A stretch of 17,437 nucleotides of DNA from assembly GCA_964424205.1 (NCBI GenBank), contig CAYRIF010000048.1, forward strand, positions 1-17,437, given 5' to 3'. This document shows, one piece after another, positions 7,838 through 14,347 of the stretch. A program made the translations under genes and the position numbers. The notes under the pieces are model-generated. The model was not told the origin of the DNA. It did no database searches and saw only the letters and a program-made list of their open reading frames with translations. Within the stretch, counting starts at the first letter, position 1. Every line of letters begins with the position of its first letter. Source of the stretch: CAYRIF01 sp964424205 (lineage in GTDB: Bacteria > Bacteroidota > Bacteroidia > Cytophagales > Cyclobacteriaceae).

Positions 7838-7964
7838 TAGTATATTATTATTTCTTAATTATTTACTTTTTCTAACTACAAATTAGTTATCAATGTTTGT
7901 ACCAATACCATTTTCGGATAAAGTCTGTGACATATTGGCAGAAGCGGTTATTTATAGCAGATTT

Positions 7965-8061
7965 AAACCTGTCATGTTTGAGCCATGACAGCTAAACCAT
8001 GGCGGATAAATCTATATTACCTACAGAATTATAAAAAAATGTGTGAAAACATGACAGGTTT
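7965..8061. repeat. 15-bp perfect inverted repeat with a third internal half-site
   Basis: AAACCTGTCATGTTT at 7965-7979 is the exact reverse complement of 8047-8061. Between them, CATGACAG at 7984-7991 pairs with the left arm as well (CTGTCATG), so two alternative hairpins are possible: a short one with a 7-base loop and a long one spanning 97 bases. It could be a dispersed palindromic repeat or a switchable leader structure. Confidence 0.6.
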
Positions 8062-8157
8062 TTACTAGAATAAAGAAAAAATGCGACTTTGTCTGAGTAA
8101 TCTATATTTTTGCAGCCGGTTATTATTTACTAACCTGAACTCAATTATAAAAACGCT

Positions 8158-8306
8158 CGTCATACCGGAAAATTCAGCTTTAAATTTTAAAAAGCTTAAT
8201 TTATCCGGTATCTAAAGCGGATTACGGATATTCTTTTTCCTAAAAAGAAAAAATTAGGAAAAAAAATTCCCCGTCTGAATGGCAAAGTCGGGCAGGCGTA
8301 ATGACG
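8158..8306. repeat. 149-base MITE-like palindromic element upstream of prfC
   Basis: The unit is bounded by CGTCAT (8158-8163) and ATGACG (8301-8306). Inside are an imperfect long hairpin (8162-8211) whose ends ATACCGGA/TCCGGTAT pair perfectly, a 10-bp hairpin TTTTTCCTAA/TTAGGAAAAA (8234-8243 with 8254-8263), and a small GC stem near the right end. TTCAGCTTTAA occurs at 8173-8183 and again just outside the right end at 8308-8318. The nested structure suggests a small non-coding mobile repeat, but no clear target-site duplication is seen. Confidence 0.45.
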
Positions 8307-8391
8307 TTTCAGCTTTAATTTGAATGATTATTAATTGGGCTGAGGTTGCTACGAGAATAATTGGTCATTAGCACATTAATATATCATTGGT

Positions 8392-9972
8392 ATGAGTTTA
8401 GAAACAGAAATAGCGAAGAGAAGAACATTCGGCATCATCAGTCACCCTGATGCAGGAAAAACAACCTTAACGGAGAAGTTACTCTTGTTTGGAGGGGCGA
8501 TACAAACTGCTGGCGCAGTGAAATCAAATAAAATTGATACGCATGCTCGGTCGGATTGGATGGAGATAGAAAAGCAGCGGGGTATTTCTGTGGCTACTTC
8601 TGTCATGGCATTTGATTATAAAGATACAAAAATCAATATTTTGGATACACCAGGTCACCGGGATTTTGCAGAGGATACGTATCGTACGTTGACTGCCGTG
8701 GACAGCGTGATTATGGTCATCGATTGTGTAAAAGGCGTAGAGATGCAGACAGAAAAACTGATGGAGGTATGCAGAATGCGTGACTCACCTGTAATTTGTT
8801 TCATCAACAAATTGGATAGGGAAGGGCAAGACCCTTATGAGCTGTTGGATGAAATTGAAGAGAAACTCAAAATAAAAGTACAGCCAATGACTTGGCCAAT
8901 AAGCATGGGAAGAACCTTCAAAGGCGTTTATAATTTATTTGATAAAAGCCTCCAATTGTTTGAGGCAAGCAAAAGGAAACTTACCGAAGGCGGGATTGAG
9001 ATTGCTGATATAAATGATAAGGAAATAGAGCAATACATAGGCGAGGAGGATGCCAATCAATTGCGAGAGGATATTGAGCTGATAGAAGGAATTTATGGTG
9101 AGTTGGATGTAGCGGCGTACTTGGCAGGCGAAATAGCCCCAATATTTTTCGGTAGTGCAGTTAATAATTTTGGGGTAAAAGAATTGTTAGACACCTTTAT
9201 AAAAATTGCGCCACCACCAGTAGCCAGAGAAACTGACTTGCGATTGATAGCACCAAACGAGGATAAGTTTTCAGGATTTGTTTTTAAAATTCATGCCAAT
9301 ATGGATCCAAGGCATAGAAATAGAATTGCCTTTGTGCGGGTTTGTTCAGGAAAATTTGAGCGAAGAAAAAACTATTACCATGTGCGGATGGATAAAAACC
9401 TACGGTTCTCAAACACCACTGCCTTCATGGCGCAAGATCGTGAACTGATTGATGAGGCATGGCCGGGAGATATTGTCGGTATATTTGACACTGGAAATTT
9501 AAAGATTGGCGATACACTTTCGGAAGGAGAGAAGGGGATTTATAAAGGGATTCCAAGTTTCTCCCCTGAACTTTTCAAAGAAGTAGTGAATCAGGATGCG
9601 ATGAAATCCAAGCAACTTGATAAAGGATTGAAGCAGCTGATGGAAGAAGGTGTTGCGCAGTTATTTACTTTTGAAATAGGCGCAAGGAAAGTAGTAGGAA
9701 CGGTGGGCGCATTGCAATTTGAAGTCATACAACACAGACTAAAAAATGAATATGGCGCTACTTGTAAATTTATCCCGATGAACTTATACAAAGCCTGCTG
9801 GATAGCAAGTGCGGATAGAAAAAAGCTCGATGAATTTGTAAAATCAAAGCAGCGGCACATCGCCAAAGACAAAGACGGAAAACTAGTGTTTATGGCAGAG
9901 ACAAGGGCATGGCTACAAATGGTGCAGGACAATTTTCCTGACATTGACTTTCATTTTACTTCTGAGTTTTAG
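8392..9972 (+). CDS. prfC: Peptide chain release factor 3 (RF3)
   Basis: The 526-residue translational GTPase has all G motifs: HPDAGKTT (18-25), RGISV (63-67), DTPGH (85-89) and NKLD (139-142). The FFGSAVNNFG segment corresponds to G5. The HARSDWMEIEKQRGISVATSVM block and the C-terminal LQFEVIQHRL and TRAWLQMVQDNFPD segments separate RF3 from EF-G. RF3 recycles RF1/RF2 from the ribosome after peptide release. The ATG at 8392 gives the standard N-terminus MSLETEIAKRRTFGIISHPD. It stands alone and divergent from dnaK. PrmC, which methylates RF1 and RF2, is encoded 3.4 kb further on, but the two are not linked in an operon. Confidence 0.97.
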   Translation: MSLETEIAKRRTFGIISHPDAGKTTLTEKLLLFGGAIQTAGAVKSNKIDTHARSDWMEIEKQRGISVATSVMAFDYKDTKINILDTPGHRDFAEDTYRTLTAVDSVIMVIDCVKGVEMQTEKLMEVCRMRDSPVICFINKLDREGQDPYELLDEIEEKLKIKVQPMTWPISMGRTFKGVYNLFDKSLQLFEASKRKLTEGGIEIADINDKEIEQYIGEEDANQLREDIELIEGIYGELDVAAYLAGEIAPIFFGSAVNNFGVKELLDTFIKIAPPPVARETDLRLIAPNEDKFSGFVFKIHANMDPRHRNRIAFVRVCSGKFERRKNYYHVRMDKNLRFSNTTAFMAQDRELIDEAWPGDIVGIFDTGNLKIGDTLSEGEKGIYKGIPSFSPELFKEVVNQDAMKSKQLDKGLKQLMEEGVAQLFTFEIGARKVVGTVGALQFEVIQHRLKNEYGATCKFIPMNLYKACWIASADRKKLDEFVKSKQRHIAKDKDGKLVFMAETRAWLQMVQDNFPDIDFHFTSEF

Positions 9973-10109
9973 GGGTTGTATGGCTTGTTTTCCCATAATC
10001 TACAATTAGCGTAGAACATATTATCGTAATGACCAAAAGTTATAGCCAAAAATCAATAAGATATTGGTTTTTAGGCATATACAGCGGTGAAGGGTTTTAG
10101 CATAGGGAG

Positions 10110-10786
10110 TTACTTTCTTATTGTTTTAGATTTTGCTAATTTAGCCACCCATTGACCATAGTTTTTTTCTAGGAACTCTGATAGATTAACGCCTTTTATT
10201 TTATGGGGATAAACAAACTTGCCATGTATGCTTTCTTTTGTTGGAGAGATTGCGCTATTTGGAAACGAAGCGTCTGAAGAGATAAAGTAGAATTCTTTGT
10301 CTTTGGTTGAAATGGACAAGGAACTGGTATGATATTAGATTTACCTTTATTTATAGTAGCATTTTTTTTCTAATATTTTGAACACATACAGATTGGGGTC
10401 AAAACCTAAAGTAATACCTTCAACGCCAGTCTGTCTAAAAACCTAAACCAACTCACTGAGAATTGCATATTTAACAACTTTCAAAGATAGCTACCCAATT
10501 ACTTTCTTATATCTCTTTGGTTTTTAGACAGTCTGACGCCACATGCCACGCCCATAGGAACGGTTGTGTCACCAATATTTGCACCAAGTCACCTTTTTTG
10601 ATAGACTTTCTAAAAAAATTAATGGTCGATTGGGTAATTGTAAACTAGTGCATGATTGGGTTCTCCCAATTTGCAAATTCTCTCTGTCCATCTTCAGGCA
10701 GATTAAATGAACTTACTTTTGAAGAGCACTCTTTGGTAACTCATCTTGTTTTTTCACCTAAACGATTCTTTGAAATAGTTTATCAT
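10110..10786 (-). pseudogene. Decayed FkbM family methyltransferase gene, interrupted by a MITE-like insertion
   Basis: Read across frames on the minus strand, this stretch rebuilds an FkbM-type SAM methyltransferase. MINYFKESFR starts at 10786 and hits a TGA. FNLPEDGQREFANWENPIMH (10707-10648) ends in TAG. FTITQSTINFFRKSIKKGDL (from 10644) runs to a frameshift. LGANIGDTTVPMGVACG (from 10588) is the SAM-binding motif I. After the insertion, GITLGFDPNLYVFKILEKK follows, as in the family's AFEPNPYVFKVLEKN. NKGKSNIIPVPC continues from 10351, and the last fragment (10319-10110) carries KEFYFISSDASFPNS and IKGVNLSEFLEKNYGQWVAKL. The later IKIDxEG region of the family is missing. At least two in-frame stops, about four frameshifts, one insertion and a 3' loss make function impossible. 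In FkbM enzymes the intact role is O-methylation, often of sugars or lipids. The assignment rests on recognised family motifs. Confidence 0.8.
10427..10535. mobile_element. 109-bp MITE-like element with 17-bp terminal inverted repeats
   Basis: The left end CAGTCTGTCTAAAAACC (10427-10443) and the right end GGTTTTTAGACAGTCTG (10519-10535) are inverted repeats matching at 16 of 17 positions. The element is flanked by the 4-bp direct repeat ACGC (10423-10426 and 10536-10539), as expected from a target-site duplication. Removing the element and one ACGC copy rejoins the FkbM reading frame exactly (ACGVEGITLGFDPN), which is independent evidence for the borders. It is too short to encode a transposase and would need one in trans. 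The transposase family is not identified. Confidence 0.85.
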
Positions 10787-10825
10787 TTATTGCATCACCT
10801 TAATTATAAACAAGAAATGTAGAAT

Positions 10826-10855
10826 AGAACCCTCCAAGAATTCCAGAAGGGTTCT
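10826..10855 (-). terminator. Possible terminator beyond the LysM/BON gene
   Basis: AGAACCCT (10826-10833) pairs with AGGGTTCT (10848-10855) to give an 8-bp stem with a 14-base loop, 17 bases past the stop of the LysM/BON gene. The stem is modest and the T-run is poor. Confidence 0.5.
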
Positions 10856-10871
10856 AAGTATCAAAGGAGTG

Positions 10872-11342
10872 TTACAGTTTTGGCATTCTCAATACTTGCC
10901 CTGGGTAAATCTTATCAGGATCGGAAAGCATTGGCTTATTTGCCTCAAAAATCTCTTTGTATTTTTGAGCATCCCCATAGTGCGCTTTCGCAATTTTAGA
11001 TAACCAATCACCTTTCTGAACTGTATAATAATCTGCTTCTGGCGCTGTGTTTACCACATTAATAAGGTTGTTGACCCGCGATACACCATTTACATTTCCC
11101 ACGGTGAGCACTGCTTTTTCAGCAATGGGCTGCGTGTCGGCAGTGCCTGAAATGGTGGCTGTCTCATTTCGATACACTACATTTAAGCCGTCGATCGGAA
11201 TTTGCATTTTTCTTACCAAATTCTCCAAAGCATCAGATGCTTTAGCCTCAGCGTCTATCTTTTTATCCGCTTTTTCTTCTGCCGAAGGCTCTTTCTTGAA
11301 TAATTTTGCACCTGCTCCTTTTATAAAATCTATTAATCCCAT
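10872..11342 (-). CDS. lysM: BON and LysM domain protein, Kbp/YgaU type
   Basis: The 156-residue protein begins MGLIDFIKGAGAKLFKKE and has a charged helical start. A BON domain follows from about residue 35 to 100 (GLNVVYRNETATISGTADTQ and VLTVGNVNGVSRVNNLI). A C-terminal LysM domain spans about residues 105-154 (YYTVQKGDWLSKIAKAHYGD and IYPGQVLRMPKL). Length and order match E. coli YgaU/Kbp, a soluble potassium-binding protein. No signal peptide is visible, so the LysM domain probably acts in the cytoplasm as in Kbp and does not bind peptidoglycan here. It is the last gene of a probable string with ribD, the ABM protein and fRMsr, 83 bases after the previous stop, and may also have its own promoter. 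Confidence 0.88.
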   Translation of the reverse strand: MGLIDFIKGAGAKLFKKEPSAEEKADKKIDAEAKASDALENLVRKMQIPIDGLNVVYRNETATISGTADTQPIAEKAVLTVGNVNGVSRVNNLINVVNTAPEADYYTVQKGDWLSKIAKAHYGDAQKYKEIFEANKPMLSDPDKIYPGQVLRMPKL

Positions 11343-11425
11343 TTTTATTTGTTGTTTAGTTTAAAAATCTTTTGCCTCAAGATATAAAAAAATATAGTTT
11401 TTGACGAATCTTCTCGGTAAAATGG

Positions 11426-11908
11426 TCATAACATCTGTTCAATCATCGTAGCCATTTGCTGAAGCGCTAGTGCATCGATTTCATCAAAATCATTCAACTT
11501 ATCACTATCTACATCCAAAATCATCACTACTTTACCATCGCTCATAATCGGTAATACAATTTCAGATTTAGAGTCTGAACTGCAGGCAATGTGCCCTGGA
11601 AATTCTTCTACATTTTTAACTACAACCACCCTTTTTTCTCCCCATGCAGTGCCACAAACTCCTTTGCCTTTTTTAATCCTTGTGCAGGCAATTGGTCCCT
11701 GGAAAGGGCCTAATACAAGTTCGTTTTCTTTAACCAAATAGAATCCTACCCAAAAAAAACTCATCCCAAACTTCAAGGCAGCAGTGATGTTTGCAAGGTT
11801 TGCAATTACGTCCGTTTCACCTGCTATAAGTGCTTTGATTTGTGGTATTAGCGCATCATACTTTTCTTTTTTACCTGCGGAATCTAGTATTGTGAGGTCT
11901 TCCGGCAT
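11426..11908 (-). CDS. msrC: Free methionine-(R)-sulfoxide reductase, GAF domain (fRMsr)
   Basis: The 160-residue protein is one GAF domain. Cysteines 75, 85 and 109, in ACTRIKKGKGVCGTAW and HIACSSDSKSE, have spacings of 10 and 24, identical to the C84/C94/C118 catalytic set of E. coli fRMsr. WVGFYLV, LGPFQGPIACTRI and LPIMSDGKVVMILDVDSD are further family signatures. The enzyme reduces free L-methionine-(R)-sulfoxide, repairing oxidised methionine in the cytoplasm with thioredoxin-type electrons. It starts 3 bases after the stop of the ABM-domain gene, so co-transcription is nearly certain. Confidence 0.92.
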   Translation of the reverse strand: MPEDLTILDSAGKKEKYDALIPQIKALIAGETDVIANLANITAALKFGMSFFWVGFYLVKENELVLGPFQGPIACTRIKKGKGVCGTAWGEKRVVVVKNVEEFPGHIACSSDSKSEIVLPIMSDGKVVMILDVDSDKLNDFDEIDALALQQMATMIEQML

Positions 11909-11911
11909 GCC

Positions 11912-12220
11912 TTATTTTTTAATTTTATTTTCAAAAACACATTCAAAATGTTCAACAACTGGAAATGGATCATAGTAATGGTGTAATAGATTCTTCCATT
12001 TTATGTATTCTTTAGATGCTCTAAAACCTATGGTGTGATTCTCCAGCTTTTCCCACTTTACTTGTAACATGTATTTGTTCGACTGTTCCAAACACTTTTG
12101 CAGGCTATGCTCGATGTACCCATCAATGGCACTGATGTATTTACTTGCCACTTTGAAGTCCTCTTCAAATTGATTTGTCAATTTCGGTTTTACAATCAGT
12201 GTGGCGATTTCTAAAATCAT
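11912..12220 (-). CDS. ABM (antibiotic biosynthesis monooxygenase)-like dimeric alpha-beta barrel protein
   Basis: The 102-residue protein begins MILEIATLIVKPKLTNQFEED. The order is an N-terminal strand, a helix with FEEDFKVASKYI, a strand around KYMLQVKWEKLENHTIGFRAS, then a YIKWKNLLHHYYD helix and a final strand (VVEHFECVFE). This is the ABM/dimeric alpha-beta barrel pattern, with xWEkLExHtxgFRxSxxYxxW as its most recognisable stretch. Family members range from cofactor-free quinone monooxygenases to heme-degrading enzymes, and the substrate cannot be read from the sequence. It lies 20 bases after ribD and 3 bases before fRMsr, so it is part of the same operon. Confidence 0.8.
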   Translation of the reverse strand: MILEIATLIVKPKLTNQFEEDFKVASKYISAIDGYIEHSLQKCLEQSNKYMLQVKWEKLENHTIGFRASKEYIKWKNLLHHYYDPFPVVEHFECVFENKIKK

Positions 12221-12240
12221 AATACTTGTTTAATATGAAC

Positions 12241-13305
12241 TTATCCCCTGACCTGTCCAGGAGTCTCCCTAAATTCTGATGCGTTATTCTCATAAATAGA
12301 GAGCATGTTATCCAATATTTCTTGCTCTTGAATAATGTATCTACGGTTCATGTTTGGCGCAGCAATCCCCGCTTCAAACTTTACCAATGATTTGAATATT
12401 CGGGCTTCGTCCCACATGTTTTTTCGAATCAGAGAACTCAATATTTCGGCACCGCCTTCTATGATGACAGATAGTATTTTTCTTTTATATAGGTCTTCAA
12501 ATAACAACTCAAAAAAACGATCATTCGTGAGTTTTACAAATGCTATGTTCTTTCTTGATGAATTTTTTTTAAGGTTGTAGCAAATTGTTTGTTGACTGCC
12601 ATCAAATAAATTCAAATCACTATCCAATCTCAAATTTCTATCGATAACAATACGGATTGGATTTTCCCCTTTCCAATTGCGCACATTCAATCTTGGATTG
12701 TCATAATGTGCCGTATTGGTGGCTACTAAAATGGCATCTTCCTCAGCACGCCACTGATGCACCATTTTTCTGGACAGCGCATTGCTTATCCATTTAGAGT
12801 CATAATTTGTTTTGGCAATAAAGCCATCGGCTGTTTCTGCCCATTTTAGAATGATATAGGGACGTTTTTTTTGTGTAAAACTAAAATACCGCTTGTTCAG
12901 TTGTTTTCCCTCGGCAGATAGGAAATCTAAGTCAACCGCAATGCCTGCATTCTTAAGTTTTTCAATTCCCTTTCCATTGACAAGCGGATTAGGATCGGTA
13001 TTGCAAATGATTACCTTTTTTACTTTTTCCGCAACAAGACGGTCTGCGCAGGGTGGTGTATTGCCATGGTGAGCGCAAGGCTCTAGCGTTACATACGCCG
13101 TGGCATCTTTGAGCAAGTGTTTGTCTTTTACGCTATTCAATGCTGCTACTTCTGCATGTTCCGCGCCATATTTTTGATGCCAACCTTCCCCTATAATTTT
13201 GTCATCATGCACAATTACACAGCCTACCATTGGGTTGGGGCTCACACTTCCCTTACCAAGTAGGGCAAGTTCTAAGGCGCGTTGCATGTATTTGTGCTTA
13301 CTCAT
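12241..13305 (-). CDS. ribD: Bifunctional riboflavin biosynthesis protein RibD
   Basis: RibD deaminates diaminohydroxyphosphoribosylaminopyrimidine and then reduces the ribosyl side chain, two early steps of riboflavin synthesis. The N-terminal deaminase has the zinc motif HAEVAAL together with PCAHHGNTPPCAD, giving the catalytic Glu and the three zinc ligands. SPNPMVGCVIV precedes it. The NADPH-dependent reductase domain starts near RPYIILKWAETADGFIAK and includes NPIRIVIDRNLRL and VIIEGGAEILSSLI. I choose the ATG at 13305 (MSKHKYMQRALELALLGKG), which aligns with family starts. The ATG at 13317 adds four residues and would leave only 4 bases to a hairpin. It is followed closely by the ABM and fRMsr genes. 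Full length, no missing motif. Confidence 0.95.
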   Translation of the reverse strand: MSKHKYMQRALELALLGKGSVSPNPMVGCVIVHDDKIIGEGWHQKYGAEHAEVAALNSVKDKHLLKDATAYVTLEPCAHHGNTPPCADRLVAEKVKKVIICNTDPNPLVNGKGIEKLKNAGIAVDLDFLSAEGKQLNKRYFSFTQKKRPYIILKWAETADGFIAKTNYDSKWISNALSRKMVHQWRAEEDAILVATNTAHYDNPRLNVRNWKGENPIRIVIDRNLRLDSDLNLFDGSQQTICYNLKKNSSRKNIAFVKLTNDRFFELLFEDLYKRKILSVIIEGGAEILSSLIRKNMWDEARIFKSLVKFEAGIAAPNMNRRYIIQEQEILDNMLSIYENNASEFRETPGQVRG

Positions 13306-13321
13306 TTTTGTTTCCACTTGC

Positions 13322-13351
13322 GCTTTTCAAAAGTTAATACTTTTGAAAAGC
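13322..13351. repeat. 12-bp perfect inverted repeat in the ribD/prmC divergent spacer
   Basis: GCTTTTCAAAAG (13322-13333) and its complement (13340-13351) flank the loop TTAATA. It lies 16 bases upstream of the ribD ATG at 13305 and fills most of the 82-base divergent spacer. The loop hexamer is nearly that of the 904-949 palindrome (TTAATG), also in a divergent spacer. Function unknown; see findings. Confidence 0.7.
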
Positions 13352-13356
13352 TAGCA

Positions 13357-13364
13357 CAAAAATA
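13357..13364 (-). promoter_or_regulatory. Candidate -7 promoter element for ribD
   Basis: On the minus strand the sequence reads TATTTTTG, matching TAnnTTTG. A transcript starting 5-7 bases beyond would begin almost exactly at the 13351 end of the hairpin, so the message would carry it at its 5' end. No -33 element is seen. Confidence 0.4.
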
Positions 13365-13387
13365 AGATGATTTCTTATATTGCCTTC

Positions 13388-14248
13388 ATGAAAAGGGAAT
13401 TTACTTCTTCCAAATTTTTATTTGATACCATTGGTAAAAAAATAGCTACTTTCGAAGAGCAAGAAGAAGCCTTGTCTATTGCTTATTTGATTTTGGAAAA
13501 ACTTTTTGGAATTAATAAAACAGATATTGTAATAGATAAGAAAATTGAATACTTGGCTGTTACAAAAGAAGCGATGGATGAAATTTTAAGGCGACTCACT
13601 AAAAAAGAGCCCATTCAATATATACTGGGTGAAGCAGATTTTTTTGGACGGAAATTCATTGTTGATGAAAATGTATTGATACCGAGGCAAGAGACGGAGG
13701 AATTGGTTGATTTGATTAAGACTGATAATGGTAGATTAAATTTAAAAATTCTAGACATTGGTACAGGTAGCGGATGTATTCCAATTACACTTGCCCTTGA
13801 AATGAATGAAGCAAAAGTTTTCAGTGTAGATATTGACGAAAACTGCTTGGCATTAGCAGACCGAAATGCAAAACGTAACAATGCCACGGTTCAGTTTTTT
13901 CAAACAGACATTCTAAAAGAAGATTTTCCTATTGTTGCATTAGACATTGTCGTGAGTAATCCGCCATATGTACGGCAAAGCGAGAAATTAGTCATGCGAA
14001 AAAAAGTACTTGAGTATGAGCCACATTTAGCACTCTTTGTGGCAGATGAAGAGCCACTTGTTTTTTATAAAACCATTGCAAAAAAAGCTGCCAAGCATTT
14101 GAAAAAAGAAGGAAAATTATATTTTGAAATTAATGAGGGGTTAGGAGAAGGAGTAAAAGCATTGATGGAATCTGAAGGGTTTATAGGGGTGGAGATAGTG
14201 AAGGATTTGAATGGGAAGGATAGGATTGTTTGGGGTGTGAAGCACTGA
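13388..14248 (+). CDS. prmC: Release factor glutamine methyltransferase PrmC (HemK)
   Basis: From the ATG at 13388 the protein has 286 residues. The ATG at 13367 would add MISYIAF, which has no family counterpart, so I prefer the later start. The helical N-terminal domain carries PIQYILGEADFFG and the LIPRQETEELV motif. The SAM-binding motif ILDIGTGSGCIPI lies just before the middle of the chain, and the catalytic NPPY (in VVSNPPYVRQSEK) binds the glutamine side chain. PrmC N5-methylates the GGQ glutamine of RF1 and RF2, which raises peptide-release efficiency. It diverges from ribD and is followed by a palindrome and then tdh. Confidence 0.95.
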   Translation: MKREFTSSKFLFDTIGKKIATFEEQEEALSIAYLILEKLFGINKTDIVIDKKIEYLAVTKEAMDEILRRLTKKEPIQYILGEADFFGRKFIVDENVLIPRQETEELVDLIKTDNGRLNLKILDIGTGSGCIPITLALEMNEAKVFSVDIDENCLALADRNAKRNNATVQFFQTDILKEDFPIVALDIVVSNPPYVRQSEKLVMRKKVLEYEPHLALFVADEEPLVFYKTIAKKAAKHLKKEGKLYFEINEGLGEGVKALMESEGFIGVEIVKDLNGKDRIVWGVKH

Positions 14249-14252
14249 TGAG

Positions 14253-14279
14253 ACCTACTAGTTTTAAAAACTAGTAGGT
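14253..14279. repeat. 27-base near-perfect palindrome between prmC and tdh
   Basis: ACCTACTAGTTTT (14253-14265) and its complement (14267-14279) meet around one central A, starting 5 bases after the prmC stop. There is no T-run after it on the plus strand (A-rich instead), so a canonical terminator is not supported. Its ACCT-core-TTTT form resembles the AAACCTGTCATGTTT arms near dnaK and suggests a dispersed palindromic repeat. Confidence 0.6.
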
Positions 14280-14347
14280 ATATAAAAAAATTTCAATACC
14301 TCAGACTAATTATATTTATTTGTAGCAACAACATAAACCAAAAACGA

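Larger units (their letters stand above)
7838..8391. other. 554-base divergent dnaK/prfC spacer rich in inverted repeats
   Basis: No reading frame of note is present. The spacer holds the dnaK promoter at its left. A weak candidate on the minus strand is TTGG followed 16 bases later by TAATTTG, about 50 bases upstream of the dnaK ATG. It also holds two inverted-repeat units described separately (7965-8061 and 8158-8306). TATTTTTG at 8105-8112 matches TAnnTTTG on the plus strand with a TTTG at 8088-8091, but the 13-base gap is short. If used, it would give prfC a leader of about 270 bases containing the second repeat unit. Confidence 0.5.

Noticed and set aside
5910..7886. Several open frames on the plus strand across dnaK.
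   Set aside because: They are antisense shadows of a strongly conserved gene and show no family resemblance.
7838..7960. CIRCE/HrcA operator upstream of dnaK.
   Set aside because: No TTAGCACTC-N9-GAGTGCTAA match was found on either strand.
10110..10319. Stand-alone 69-residue gene with a TTG start.
   Set aside because: There is no ATG in the open frame, and it is the last legible fragment of the FkbM remnant, so it is not counted as a separate gene.
10662..10671. Short ATTGGG/CCCAAT hairpin near 10657-10672.
   Set aside because: It lies inside the FkbM remnant's coding sequence and is explained by the NWENPI codons; there is no T-run, so it is not called a terminator.
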